Part shown: piece by piece, positions 44,625-57,441 of the stretch | Position numbering within the stretch: position 1 is the first letter of the stretch | Layout of the letters: each line of letters starts with the position of its first letter | NCBI RefSeq assembly: GCF_000226095.1 | Contig: NC_016473.1 | Location: 3,224,001 to 3,288,000 of the forward strand | Direction of reading: 5' to 3' | Source: Thermothelomyces thermophilus ATCC 42464 | Lineage: Eukaryota; Ascomycota; Sordariomycetes; Sordariales; Chaetomiaceae | Length of the DNA stretch: 64,000 nt | Program-made: the position numbers and the translations under genes | Notes under the pieces: model-generated | Databases searched by the model: none | The model's input: the letters and a program-made list of their open reading frames with translations, nothing else | Told to the model about the DNA's origin: nothing

Positions 44625-46335
44625 TGTGTTGAAGCAAATTATTAATATCTCGCTATGTCGGGTGCTGATGTGGGCGTGATCGTGCTGTCTTGAGAGGCAG
44701 GAGGCAGGAGGCAGAGTGGGTTGGGGAGATTGTTAATAGTATCTTCCGTTGTGCGCCATGGTCGAGATATTTATCATCTAGCCCTCGCTACCTAGGTACT
44801 TGGCGACGAGATGCCATCAAGGCAAGCGCCCAAAATTTTTTTCATGATTGTCTCAGTTGAAGGGTCGTTTGAGAGAGCCTCATTACCGAGCCTCATTAAT
44901 TACCCCTCATGATACGCCACGTCCTCGCTATTATGGCGCACTGCCGCCGATGACACAGGGTACCGGCACGCTGTGAGTGGTGGGCTTCCCGCGCGTGAAC
45001 TAATTATCGTTCTGTGCAACCTGGAGAGGGAGCTTTGGCAAAAATGCGGCTCAAAACGGCTCCGATAGCCCGACGGGCCGCAGTTCGCTTCGCGCGAGGT
45101 ACCGCAAGTAATTAAGTACCTAAAAACAAGTTCTTGTCAGAACCTAGGCAGGTCAGTATGACCAAACCCTTGCCCAACCCTTGTCTCTTTCCGTGATGGA
45201 GGTACAATACATACGTAGATACGTCATTGCGTAGCAGTGGGAAAGCGAGGCGAGGTGCAGGACAAGACTGTCGCTGTTCCCTGTTCATGGAGCAGGGTCA
45301 GCGTGTCCTGCAGATTGCGGGAAGAAATCTATGTACAAAACGAACCAACAAAATAATTACTCGCAGTTCCTACAACTGCCAATGCCCACTCAGTGTCTTC
45401 CTCTCTCTCGTCCCCCCCACTTTATCTCTGTATTCACGCCTCTCTCCATCCAACACCCATTGTTCCCCCCTACCAATTATTACCCCAACTTCTCCGCAGC
45501 CCAAAACCCTAGGCCCCCCCGCGGCAGAAAAATTTCCCTTCCCTTTCTACCTGACCGACCTTGGGTAAGGAAAAGAGGCTGTGAATGTGTATACGTGGAT
45601 CATGCGCCGATAGTCACCGCGGAAACCGATGAGCGGCAGGCGATGTACCCAGGTATCCTCGCCAAGGCATGCAGAGCCCACGGGTATGACAGCAGCAACC
45701 GTCTCTTGTCTCATTGGCATTCCGAGCTTAGATCTACACGTGATTGAGTCAGAAAGGAGAAACGGAGAGGCTTGGTAGCTACAGAGCCTCAGCTGCCGTT
45801 CGGGAGGCCTCGTGGTTGTTGATTGAAGGGTCCAGCGTGTTAAGAGCCGCAAGGCGCTTAATTATCGCGCTGGCCACGATTGACGGAAACCTCGGAGCCC
45901 AAGATCCGGCGCCCCAATGCGGGGTCGTAACCCTGAGGTATTGAGGCTCTTCCGCAAACCCCTCTCAGCGGACCAAGGTACTGGCTGAACAATCCAAAGA
46001 CCTGTGTGTCCTTTCGCCGGTCAGCACAAGGCGTAGTGCTCGACAATCATCCTGAGAGCCCCAAACTCCAAAAAAAAAAAAAAAAAAAAAAAACCGTTCT
46101 ATAATTAACATAACAGAATCCAACCCTTAATGCCCAGCTGGTTCCCAGCAAAGTCCATCGGAGTCGTCCACGTATCATACACCGTACCTCAGGTAACCAT
46201 CATAGGACGCCCATGGACCCTTAGAAACGACCGTCACCTAACAGACACACTTGAGATTAGCCCAACCACAAAAACAAATATTAAATAAAAAAATCATGCG
46301 AGGCCTGAATGGCCCGACGATCAACATGACGACCA
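44625..46335. other. 1.7-kb intergenic region with A24 tract
   Basis: No gene supported. It includes a C-rich pyrimidine section (45400-45545) and an A24 tract at 46070-46093. The left end should hold the promoter of the Fungal_N gene. Confidence 0.5.
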
Positions 46336-47647
46336 TCACCTCCTCGCCCTCTTCCGGCTAGGTTCCTCACCGTTGGCTCCCGAACCCCCCGACGCCCACT
46401 GCGGCTGCCTCCTGCGCTGGCCACCCTTACCACCACCACCACCCCTCCTCCCGCCGCCGCCGCGCGACGACGTAGACAACAACGACGAGGAGCCGCCGCC
46501 CCTGCCCCCCCTGGCCCCCCTGCCTCCTCCCTTCCCGGCGTTGCCGGCGGGGTTGGCGTTCCCAGCGACCACGAGCCCCTTGCCCTCGACGACCAGGCCG
46601 GGCACGCCGCGGAGGCCCATCTTGCCGACGGTGGCGGGGCTGAGGGCGGGCGGGGCGTCGCCGCAGCCGAAGGCGGCGGCGAAGCGGTTGGCCAGGGCGA
46701 CGACGCCGGCCTGGTCGAGCCCGTAGCGGCGCATGAGCGAGTTTATGAAGCCCAGGTTGGCCACGTAGGCCTGGATCTTGGTCTGCTGCGGCACCTTGGC
46801 GAGGGCGGACTGGATGATCTCTGCCGACGGGTAGAGTTGCGCTTTGGGGTGGGTGCTGTTGTAATGGGGAGAGAAGGAGGAAGAAAGAAGGAGAAGAAGA
46901 AGAATGTTAGTGGGGACGAGTAATTAAAGGAACCAAAAAACCAAAAAAAATAGCTTGGGGCAAGACATACAATTTACCCCCGTCCTTGATGGGGAACTGC
47001 GGGTTCTCCCGGACGAACCACATCTCCTCCGGGGCGAGGATCATGACGGCCTGGCCGCTCTTGCCCGCGCGGCCGGTCCTGCCGACCCGGTGAACGTACT
47101 GGTCCGTCTCGCTCGGCACGCCGACCTGGACGACCAGGTCGACGTCGGGGAAATCCATGCCGCGACCGACCACGTCCGACGCGAACAGCAGGCCGCGGTC
47201 CGTCTCCTTGAACTCCTGGACCGTGCGGGTGCGCTGGGGCTGCGACATGCGCGACTGCATCTGGAAGACGGGCAACTTGGGCGGGGCGGCGCCGCCCGTG
47301 TGGCCAAAGACGTGGTAGAGCAGCCCCGCGTGGCGGGCGGTCGGGCAGAAGATGACGGCCTTGAGCCGCGGGTTGTCGGCGCGGGCGCACGAGAGCACCG
47401 AGTGCAGGGTCGGCAGGACGTCCGCGACCGAGCCGACCGGGTGGACGGTCTGGGGGACCGTGTCGATCGTCGGCGCCTCGTTCTCGTCCATGGTCGAGAT
47501 GCGCACGTGGTCCTTGCTCAGCACCATGGGCAGCATCTTCTTGATCTCCGGCGGCACCGTCGCGCTGAAGCACATGCCCTGCCACCCGAGCTGGGCCTTG
47601 GGCGGGATCTTCTCGAGGATCTGCTTCAGGGCGGGCGCGAAGCCGGC

Positions 47648-47679
<32 letters not shown>

Positions 47680-48175
47680 CGCAGCGAATCTTGGCCAGCT
47701 TCTGCCGGGCCGCTTCCTCGCCGAGATAGTCGAGCAGGCGGCCCGGGGTGGCGACCAGGATGGTCGGTTTTCCCCTCAGAAATCTGGTAAGGTGAGAGTG
47801 GCGGCTGCTTCCGCCGACCGCGATATGGCATTCCAGCGGCCGGGAGCACTCGCCCGTCAGCTTGTCGCATTCGCCCTTGATCTGCTGGGCCAGCTCGCGG
47901 GTCGGAGCCAGCACGAGGAGGCCGACGCACGAAACGTCCAGATCCTTCGCCTCGAGCAGGGTCTGCAGGGCCGGCAGTAGGAAGGCGAGCGTCTTTCCGG
48001 TTCCCGTCTTGGCCTGCACGAGGGCATCCTGTGTGAATACGGGCCGCCGGAGAACCTTCTCCTGCACCGGAGTCATGTAGTGGAAGCCGTGGTTTGAGAG
48101 CGCCTGCAGCAGCTGCGAGTTCAAACGGCCCTCCAACTCCGCGTATGCAACGCGACCGCCCTCGTCGGCAGCCAT
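46336..48175 (-). CDS. mss116: DEAD-box RNA helicase, Mss116/CYT-19 type
   Basis: Two exons (48175-46971, 46855-46336) encode 574 aa. I placed the donor at GTATGT (46970) because it alone restores phase into THPKAQLYPSAEIIQSAL; the nearer GTAAAT does not. All DEAD-box motifs are present: Q motif HYMTPVQEKVL, Walker A AKTGTGKT, PTRELAQQ, TPGRLLDYL, VLDEADRML, SAT, SDVVGRGMDFPDVDLVV and HRVGRTGRAGKSGQ. After the helicase core are the helical extension (TKIQAYVANLGFINSLMRRY) and a basic Gly/Arg tail (RGARGGRGGG, GGRRGGGGGKGG), as in mitochondrial Mss116/CYT-19 chaperones of group I/II intron folding. ATG 48175 is the first in frame; the Arg-rich sequence before it resembles a targeting peptide but has no ATG, so an extra 5' exon is possible. 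Mitochondrial location is inferred. Confidence 0.9.
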
Positions 48176-49972
48176 GGCTGCGAGGGTGCGAGCGAAGAGT
48201 GGCTTGCTGATTCTGACTCTGACTCGGAATGTGGCGGCGCTTTGGCAACGAATCGGGTACTTAGTACACTGCAACCCAGAATGTGCGAGATATTAATGAG
48301 AACAGAAAGAAGGGCCGGAGTCGTGCCCGATCGAAATCTGCCAGAGCCCGCGAATTCAAAAGCAGGCCTTGTCTTGAGGTTTGCTGCAGTCTGGAGGCGT
48401 ACGTGCAGAAAAGATATGCAACCTTTTGGCTGAAACTTTCTTTGAAATTTCCACTTGCGGAATCGATTGCATGGCCGGAGACCCTCGCTCTGGGCCGATT
48501 AGGCTGCTATCGCAAGTGGGGCAAGGCTTGGCTCGCGGATCAAGCCGCTCACAAAGCGACTTCATTCTTTTAACTCTGTTGTGTAACAACATTGTACATC
48601 AACTTGCCAAAGAGACTGAGTAGCAGTGAGCAGACGAGATAAACTTCCACTCGCAGTGCGCAGGGTAGACGGGTAAGCGGCTGCAGGTGCCTGCCACTCT
48701 AGCCTAGGATCTGTCCATGGCCCTAAAAGGAGACACTCGTTAAAACATCTCGTCAATGCTAGCAAGGCTCAAGTCAGATAGCAGCCTTCCTACCGCGTCT
48801 GATGGCATTCACGTTTTGTAACTTGATAGGTATTACCTCACTAAAAGACGCCAACATGCTCGGCACAAGAGGCACCGCGTTAAATCATGGGATGGAGACG
48901 GCAGCAGTTACACAATGTGTGAGATAATAAGATAAAACGAAGAACAAGAGAAAGAGAGAGAATAATAGGAGAGAGACTGCATAGTTTGTGATGAAGCAAT
49001 TAAATGCGATCCGTTTGCCTGCCAACTGTAAGCCGCATTCTCTGCTACTGTTGTAGAATGAGTCAGGTTACGAGCCCCAAGCCCCTGTAATCGTATGATG
49101 CGCACCCAAGTTCGAGCCCAAATGAGCTGCTGATGATTATGGAAACAACGAATTAGCGATTTGTGTTTGGTAAGTTGTCGGGAAGGAAGGACCTTGCTTT
49201 GGCCACATGGCGCTTTGGGAGTTTCTCTTCGCTCCTTCTCTTTGCAATTTCGACCAATGAGCCTCTGCCTCTCTTTATGTTCCGGACCTTCCGATCTGCT
49301 TTTCGTCCTACCCCGCCCATCCCAACTCTCGAGGTCTGGGACGTTGAATCAGTACCTACGTTGCACAACGGAGTCCTTCTCCGCCAATATAGAGTTGGGA
49401 TGGGATGACAGCGGCACCAGCTGTGTGCCAGGCGGCACTAGCTTGGACCATGCTCAATCAGACCTTTTCCAACGTCCGAGTCTGACTCATATCCACCTCG
49501 ACAATTCTAAGCCGTTTGGACAGGAGTTGGTAGTGTTATTGGACCGGGGGAGGATATAATGATCAAGGGTTTTTGCCCAGGGTACCCTTTAAGGGCAGCT
49601 GTTCACAAATATGTCACTCGAAGCAAATGGACGCGTCATCCAGTGTAGCAGCAGAAGCGGAAACATGGAGGACAGTGAACCTCGCACTGCATTCAGCGCA
49701 AGGACGCCGCAGCCGTGGATTTCGAGCTGGTGTTGCGCTGTTTCTCTACTTTGATAGCTCCACTCTACGCCAAGCTCGGCCGCAATTAAAGAAGAGGTAG
49801 GGGCCGAGCTCAGACTGGCGCGCAGGTCTCCTTTAGTCATGAAAAATGATGATTACAAGACATACATTAAAGCCTTGGTATCTCTAGAACGTCTCAAAAC
49901 AAAACAACGTATGCACAAGGATCGGTACGTTAGATCTTGTCCGAGTCAGTCCACACACACTTCCCCTCCTCC
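48176..49972. other. 1.8-kb intergenic region
   Basis: No supported gene. Several short frames of 60-130 codons overlap on both strands without motifs. An AT/GA-rich stretch lies at 48918-48980. Confidence 0.45.
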
Positions 49973-51666
49973 TCAGACGGTCTCCGTCACCCTGTGCCTC
50001 TTCCCCTCTTCCTCATCCGGGGCCGCCAACGTCACCTGCTGCGTGACCACCGTCGTCGTCTTGATCCCGCTGAGCTCCACGTCGCTCGCGCCCGGCTGCT
50101 GGCCGTTGCTCGCCGGCGGCCCCCACCCTCCCCCCACCACGCTCACGCTGTACCTCTTGCTGCCCGGGCTGTGCAGCTTCTTGTTGTCGAGCACCCCGAA
50201 CTCGATGTCGTTGTCCAGCCGGCTGCGCGGCAGCACCGTCTCTTCGTCCGACAGCCGCAGCCCCTCGGTGCTCTCCGACCCGCGCAGCGTGTTGCTCTTC
50301 AACAGCGAGTTGGGCCCGCCGGATGACGACGACGACGCGGCGGCGGCGGCGGCGGCGCCACCACCGCCGCCGGCGGTCCCGCGGATGGTTGCGAGCACGC
50401 TGCCGCCCCCTCCGAACGGGGTGCGGCTGGCACGGCCGCCCGTGGGGCCCGTGGGGTCCGTGTGGCCGGCGGACCGCAGCAACGAGCCGAAGATGTGCGG
50501 CATGGCGTGCACGAGGACGGGCCGCAGCGTGGGCAGACAGATGGTGATGACGCCGACGGTCAGCTCGAGGAAGGAGAAGGTCGCGGCATTGACGTTGTCC
50601 CAGGTGACGTCGGTGGACTTTGCGGCGGCGTGGAGAGTCGTGATGCGGTAGATGGAGACGGCACAGGGGCTGAGGGGCGGTTTTTTTTTTTTTTTTTCCC
50701 AGGTCAGTTTCGGCTGCCTTCGTGAGATCCGCAAGAAAGGGGGGGAGGGGGGGCTCTCAAGAACGGAAAGGAATCTTACAAGATGCCGAGGGTGAAGACG
50801 ATCAAAAGGATGCCTTTTTGTTTCCTGGGCAGATGCAGCGAGCTGATGACCGGGATGGGCATGGTGAAGAGGGAGAAGTCGGTCACCATGTTGACGCCCG
50901 CCATGACGTACCAAATGGTACCGCTGTCGAGGCAGAACCCGTCGATTTCAGGGCGCCAAAATTTCGCGACGGGCATGCAGACCATGGGCAGCAGGAAGCA
51001 AAGCATGACACCCCAACACGTCAGGAAGACAAGGCCAGCGGTGATGATCTTGCGGAGCATGGTATTGTTGAAGATGCGCTTATACTGTAGCAAGATGGAA
51101 ATCTTGGTCAGGCAGACCGCGACGTTGTAGACGATGATGGAGGTGTAAAACGACTGCGGGCGGGTTAATAGTGTGGTCGATCCCATCGGATATCCAATGG
51201 TGCGTCTTGCCTTCATATAAGAGATGAAGTCTTCATCAGATATCACCCAGCGGTGGCGGCCGAGGCCGTATTTGGTTTCTAGCGGCGATCAGTTTCTCTG
51301 AAGGCTTTGGCATAGCTGGGAATCATGTTTGGTTGTATGTACCAAGTCCGATTGCCACGGCAGTTGCGAGCGTCAAGATCTTGATGGATCACGCCAGTTA
51401 GCAACAACAACAACAACAACAACCAAAAAAAAAAAAAAAAAAAAATACAAATGTTCCTTGGCCAAAACCCAACATGAACAGCTCCATACCTGTGCCGGAA
51501 GCATGATGGCGTCATCCAACCCAAAAGATCTGAGGATGACGGCGCGGGAGTAGCAGCGCAAGGCGACGACTAGCGTTGAGAGGATGCTCGCCACGGACAG
51601 GATGGCGATGATCTCGACGACTCTCGCCTCGTCATCCAGCTCGGGATGCGGACTTGAACCTGCCAT
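49973..51666 (-). CDS. Rhodopsin-like 7TM protein (SAT4/PTH11-related)
   Basis: Four exons (51666-51490, 51379-51343, 51278-50780, 50669-49973) give 469 aa with every junction in phase. Exon 2 is only 37 nt and completes ILTLATAVAIGLG, joined to ETKYGLGRHRWVISDEDF in exon 3. Family hallmarks of the fungal rhodopsin-like domain are RSFGLDDAIMLPAQ after TM1-2, KISILLQYKRIF in the middle helices, the paired FWRPEIDGFCLDSGTIWY loop, FSLFTMPIPVISSLHLPRKQ and the last helices (FSFLELTVGVITICLPTLRP). The C-terminal tail is cytosolic and Gly/Ala/Ser-rich with an A7 run. These proteins are GPCR-like and often sense host or surface cues; a signalling role is inferred only. Intron 1 contains a 21-nt homopolymer and a CAA run, and intron 3 a 17-nt homopolymer. 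Confidence 0.92.
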
Positions 51667-54600
51667 GTTGTGATCGGTCCGCCAACGTTCTGAGTTCAAT
51701 GCGGGCGCGAATCCTGGGCAGAGATGCGGCGGGTGCGAGTCGGCTATCTGCAAAGACGGAACATAGGGAACGGCGTTGGTCTGAACCCCAGCTGAGGTGA
51801 TGGAACGGGCGGATGCTGACAGATAATTAAGGAAATCACGAGGTCACGACCAGACGCGAGAGGTTTTCACCACCGGATCACGCTTCTTTTTACTGCCTTG
51901 CCCGAGGAAATGGCAAAGTGATGTACGGAATACAACTACTGCTTAGTGCCTTGCTGGAATCCACAACGACCAAGAACCTGACTTCAAACGCCCATGTGGG
52001 ATGTCTACCCACAGTAGCACTTTAAAAATACGCGATGACCGGGCGAACTGGTATGCCGATCGCCAGGGAACCCCTCGTAAGCATTTTGATGAGGTCCGGG
52101 CGAATGGCCTTTGACAATTCGGCATGAATTTGAGGCTTCTGGACCCCCAAGGTCCGCTGTCTGGAGACATGGGCCAGGCTAAGACAGAACCGAGGCCCGC
52201 AGACGTCGAAGCCATTGCGGAGCCATTGCGGAGCCTCCTGGAGATTTCTTTTGACATACTTTCGCTCGGCGGGGGGGATCGTGGCAAAATCTTCCCGTGC
52301 GTTAAGTTTCGCCGAGCTTTGGCTTACTATTACTTTGCGGTAGACCCAGTCACGGTCCACACCGAGATGATGCAAGAGCTTGCCGGCGGCTATTATTGTT
52401 TTTGGTCCTCAACCACGTGGTATTGCAAAGGCTTATAGCGCGCTATCGGCGGAGAGCCGAGAGGTCAGAGCCCCTTAACTTGCTTTGTCGCTGGCGTTGC
52501 CGGCTACGTCCCTTGGTATATGTATTTCGTGCACACTTCGATCACAAGAGGTTTCCTTTGTCCGACCGAGCTTGCCACGGCTGCTTTGGACGCTCGGCGG
52601 TCCTACCGTCTCGGCGTTGCGGGGGATCTTCGACGTCGAGGCTCAATAGTGTAGTCGATAGGAGGGGCGTGCGTGCCTGGTTTGACAAGGCAGTTTAGTA
52701 GTGTCTCACCTGCCCACATGTCCGAGCCTCCGGGTCAACTACTCAAAGGCGATCGGCAATCTGTGCGTGAGGAGCAAGGTGGATCTAAGGTGCACATCGT
52801 CATGTTGCCGCTCAGTGCCGCAGCAAGAAACGTATCGCCAAGCCTGTGAGAATTTGGATTGCGTGCAACAATGTGCAGTAGCGCAGTACTCCGGTGCTTC
52901 GGAGTGTAGCGCGTTTCTTGCAATCCGTACCTGCAGTTGCAAGAAAAAGGAGTTTGCAGGTTGTGTGTGCAACGACTCTGCCCTTGTGGGGCCCAAGCGC
53001 GGGCTTTGACCAAAGCCGGAAACGATCGGCAGCAGTGCCTGGCGACCGCGAATCTCAGAACATGTACGGTCCGTATGTACTATCCGTACAGTACTAATAG
53101 CGGAAAGTTCTGCGCGAGGATTGATTAGTTTTTTGGTTTCTAGTTTGCACCACGCCATCTCGAGAAGTGCCGTCCAGGCTCAAGGAAGTAATCCGTACAT
53201 AGTACCGTATAGTGCAACCCATACTGAGTATGCTGTGTTGGTATCTCGTGTTCTACGAAGTACCCAACGCTTTACCCACGGATACCCTGTTTGAGGCACC
53301 TAACCGCGGTTACACATGTGTCTCGGTTGTAGTGTGGACCCCGCTCTGATTTACCCGGGACAACATAGTACGGATTAAATAATCCATACTAGCACGGGCA
53401 GCACTTCGGGTCTGAAGTGGACCTTGCTTTTGCTCTTTGCTATCGTCGATCACAAGAACTAGGTATACAGGATCTGCGAAGTCTGTGCGGATCGTCTCCA
53501 GAGCAATCTGATAAAGTACGGATGTATAGTGTAAATATCGAAGATGCAACCTGTCCCCTCTTCTCCTCGATAGCCGCGCCATGCAAATAGCACGTATGCC
53601 AATGCCTTGCTGCCCCATCTTGCTCCAGCCGCCCGAGGCCCCAACGAGCGCTGTGGTGCGCCGAACGAAGCTGTGGTGAAGGTGATGACTGACATTGTTC
53701 CGTTCACGACTATAGAGTTGGTACTTCGTAGAGAGACCCAAAACTTTGCTAGATTTGAGAAAGGGTGTCCTGATGGTAACTCAAATATAAGAGCACGCCT
53801 TCGTTACTAGAGCTTGAGAGGTCGCCGCGACTGCTCCTAACCTGCTAATGCGCAACATGTTGCCAGAGGCACTGAGTAGTGTATTCCGTACGCAAGAACA
53901 CACATCGATGGAGCACACGATCATGTCAGGTTCCTGACCGGTCGCTAGTTAACACGTTCCATTTCTCCTAACTGCGCTACTTCGTTCTAAGTTTAGTGCT
54001 CCCTGGTATACTAGGTACCTAAGGTATGTATGGATATACCTACCTTATTCATGTACTTCGTACATAAAGTACTGCACAGAAACCAACCATCATGTTGCGT
54101 AACAAAAGCCGCCAATTGCTTGAAGGCCCTGCATGTTATAACTCTTACATGCATCTCTATCATGCATCTTTTGACCCATCGCCATGACATCGTTGCGGAA
54201 ACTAGGCAAGGCGATCTCCAGTACGAAGTAACCTCGTACCCACCTAAGGTATGTATTAGTAGTGGAGTTTTGCCCCACACTGCCTGGCTGTTATAGTACA
54301 AGACTCGGGGGCTTTACCGCGCCCTTTGTTTGAGAGCTATGCCACATTGTAGCAGCTTCCTGGTACGCGTGCTTTGTTGCTACGCCGCAACGTTCGAGCG
54401 AGAGCCGGCTGCAGCAGAGAAGTCGTCGGCTGAGTTGAAACCTGCAGCCTTGAAACCCCCGATTTCGCACACGTACTACAATCTCCAGAGAGACAACTCA
54501 CTTGCTGAGATGTTGGGAAGTTCCATGTTTGGAAGCATATCCATGGATCGTTAATTATCTCCATGAACTCCATCAGAAACCAGCCAATGAGATGATTCTT

Positions 54601-55561
54601 GCTCTCCATTACCTCTCCACTACCTTAACGGTCGCCATTATCCAGTAAGCCAGCTTAGAGGTCTCACGTGTGAATTCCACTGGGCTGCCAGGAAGTACGA
54701 GTTGGCCAATAGCGGGGACAACTGTAAAGCAGCACAACTGCTACAGCTCGGTGGCTGCAATCGCTACAGCTCATAAAGCTGCAATAGTACGACACCACAG
54801 CGGTACTCGCGCCGTGGGCGGCACTCCTGGACCAGTGGTATGGGCCTTCAGAAGTGGTGATAAAGTGCTGTCTAAATACATGTCGAACCCTGGTCTATCA
54901 TCCCTGTTGGTGGGCCAGTCAGATCTGACCCACTGGCAGCCAAATCCTGTAACAACAACAAACGTCTGAATCATAGGCATCGAACCACCCACATATAAGG
55001 ACAAATGGAATATTTTCTTTATTTTGTCATAACTCCAAACGCAGCAGATTCTTGGAAGCTTCCTACGCCGTCTCGACGAATTTGCTGATTAGAGCGTCGC
55101 CACAAGATTATCAAAGGCGATTGGTGATGTCATAAACGGGGCCCTGAAAACCGGCCAGCGACTGTTACACCTTCACGGCCAGTGAACGTCACCACGGCCA
55201 TGCTTGTTCCTGGCTTTGAAAACTGTGGCCGGGTTTGGGCGCCCTTATAGCCTACCATCCTGGCCGTGGTTCCCTAACGGGAGCCGGTTCTCCGTTTTGG
55301 CTCCGATAAAGACCAAAGCTGATTATTCCTTAAAACCATGCCCTGACGGAAGGTTTGTATGTACAGTACATCACTCCTGAGTCGTGGACATCAGAACCGG
55401 CGCAAGCAAATATCCTACTGCTACTACTCCGTACCTCGTTCTAGAACCACAGCACTCAGAGAGTGTTCCCGAACCGACACAAGGCAGACTCCCCGATAAA
55501 ATAAGAAGGGGAAGATAGTTAATAATTAAAACAAAAAAGTACAATTGGAGAAAAGCAAAGA
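51667..55561. other. 3.9-kb gene-poor region
   Basis: No intact gene. Words such as CCGTACAGTAC, GTACTTCGTACATAAAGTAC and AGGTACCTAAGG are frequent, giving many short GTAC-centred palindromes. A 12-bp perfect palindrome (GTCAGATCTGAC) sits at 54918-54929. A cysteine-rich plus-strand frame at 52701-53009 was considered and left out. One possible gene remnant is annotated separately. Confidence 0.45.
52022..52375 (-). pseudogene. Possible gene remnant, unidentified
   Basis: The minus strand reads GVDRDWVYRKVIVSQSSAKL, NAREDFATIPPAERKYVKRN and LQEAPQWLRNGFDVCGPRFC before trailing into less convincing sequence and a stop at 52022. The first 70 residues look protein-like, but there is no ATG in frame at the start and no splice model. 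A short internal repeat (CCGCAATGGCT) lies in the middle. This is weak evidence for a decayed exon. Confidence 0.22.
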
Positions 55562-56389
55562 ATGAACAAGAAAAGGAAAACGCAGCCCGTCCTTCAGTTC
55601 ACCACCGGGCTCGGCCCGAAACCCGTGCAGCCGGACGACCTGTCGGGGCGCACTGCCGTAGTGGTAGGCGGCGCCTTCGGCATTGGCTTCGATGTGTTGC
55701 GAGCGCTGACTGGCGCGGGCTGCCGCGTGCTCATGGTCAACCAGAAGCAGGAGCAGGGGGGGAGGACGCGCGGGCGACGATCGAGGCCGAGTCGCCGGGG
55801 GGGGCGCAGGTCGAGTGGCACGAGTGCGACATGGGCGACCTGGCGCAGGTCCGCGAGGTCTTCGCGCGCCTGCGGGAGGAGCGGCTCCGGGGGGGGACGA
55901 CGACGGGGCCGGCTCGACTAATTACCTGGTTGCTGTCGGCAGGCATCAACACCAACGAGTTCGGCCTCGACCGCGACGGCATCGACCGGCACTTTGGCGT
56001 CAACTTTGCTCGCCCAGTTCTACGTCGTCAACCTGCCGTGGCCGCTGCTGCGCAAGACGGCCAAGCTGTCCGGCGGCGGAGCGGCAGGACCTGGGACAGC
56101 GCCCTGTGGGCCCTGACGTCGGACAAGGTCCAGAACGTTTTTTTTTTTCTTTTTTTTTTTTCGATCTTTTCTTCAGAGGACTCTGGGTCATTGACATTGC
56201 GCGTTTGCTATTATCTAGCGATTTTTCCAGAACGGCTGGTACTACAGCGACCAGGACCAGCCCGGCAAGGAGTCGTCCCAGGCTTCGGATCCGAACATGG
56301 GGGCGGCACTCTGGGACCTGTCGCATCGCATCACCAGGGAGAAGTTGGGGGAGGATGCTTTGGTGGACTGGAAGGCCTGCGCCTATTAG
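55562..56389 (+). pseudogene. Decayed short-chain dehydrogenase/reductase
   Basis: An ATG at 55562 begins a clear SDR N-terminus (DLSGRTAVVVGGAFGIGFDV, cofactor motif GGxxGIG, then GAGCRVLMVNQKQEQG). The frame changes at the G7 run near 55757 into ARATIEAESPGGAQVEWHEC and DMGDLAQVREVFARLREERL. It then gives LLSAGINTNEFGLDRDGIDR and, after another change near 56008, QFYVVNLPWPLLRKTAKL. The segment that should carry the catalytic Tyr-x-x-x-Lys is missing, and the text resumes at DSALWALTSDKVQN. After a T-rich intron-like stretch it ends intact: NGWYYSDQDQPGKESSQASD, then ALWDLSHRITREKLGEDALV, TAG at 56387. At least two frame changes plus an internal deletion of the active site make it non-functional. 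Confidence 0.78.
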
Positions 56390-57441
56390 GGGGCGAAATT
56401 ATTAGGTATCTAGGTGGCGGGTAGGACAGCCTCTCTGGGAACTTTGATCCTGTATAAACTCGTCTCTCGTCGAGATTTTGACCATAAGAAGCGTGTACAA
56501 TCAATTTTTTTTGTTTGACGTTTTATTTCTCGTTCTTCTCGTTTCTTCCGACAGCTAATTATGACGGAATTGCTGCGCAATATACTGGATGAAACTGTAA
56601 TCGAGAACGCCCGGGGAAAGAAGTAGTTGGCGTTCCCGAGGCCTGCAGCTTGCTGTAGGAAGCGCACGGAACCGATCACCAAATGTATGTACATACATAC
56701 CTACCTCAAGTACCTGGGCAACCCTAAACCAACCGAAAGGGGCTCCGAGAAAGCCCATCATTCCTGGTGGGTTCCTGCCATTCTTTACGAAGTACACCTT
56801 ACATTTAATCCCATCAAGTCTGTGAACAAGAAAGACCGGCCCATATTATGTCGTGGATTCGCATCATCTTCTGCTGCATCATCACTGGGTTTCAATGAGG
56901 AGGTTTACGCTAATGGGAAACCTTACTTGTCTGAGCCAAAGAAAAGGCTCGCTTTAACGTGTCTAGACTCCCATGAAATCCCTGAAGCTTGAACGCAGCT
57001 GGATTCTGACTAATATGTCCATATCTGCTCTGCGTGCTGATGAGCAATTTGGACGAGGTGGTGAAAGCGAAGCTGGCACAATGTGATCACTTGGACCCTC
57101 GCACAAGTACTGTACAACCTGGCCGCTCCACAGAAAACATCTCCACCACAGCACGATAACCAAGAGTCTGAGAGGGTAGAAAGCGGTGCAGGTCCTATTT
57201 TTGCTAGCTTCAATGAAGGGCATACTAATTACAACTTTGGATCGGCGGTGGGAGTGTTGTTAGAAGCCCTGGGGGGCCCCTGAGACCCAAGCCCACGAAC
57301 CCGCAACCGCTGCGTCTCTCCGTTGTATCCCTGCTAGGATGCCTGACCCTTCGTCTTCCCGCCTCGATTTAATAGCTTGCTCGCAAACTGCTCTTTGGCG
57401 TTCATCGTTCTTTGGACTTGCGCGCAAAGGCGCCAAGGTGA
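56390..57441. other. Intergenic, nothing recognised
   Basis: About 1 kb downstream of the dehydrogenase relic and of the kinase stop codon. It has short CATACATACCTACC-type repeats near 56690-56706 and no gene. Confidence 0.5.

Noticed and set aside
46972-46978. GTAAAT as the helicase intron donor
   Set aside because: It leaves the wrong phase with the CAACAG acceptor. GTATGT at 46970 restores THPKAQLYPSAE in phase.
46955-47980. 341-codon plus-strand frame and a 424-codon alternate minus frame over the DEAD-box gene
   Set aside because: Antisense and shifted shadows of the helicase, whose complete motif set lies in the annotated frame.
52701-53009. Cysteine-rich plus-strand frame (possible secreted peptide)
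   Set aside because: No signal peptide, irregular cysteine spacing and an equally long antisense frame. Not enough to call an effector-like gene.
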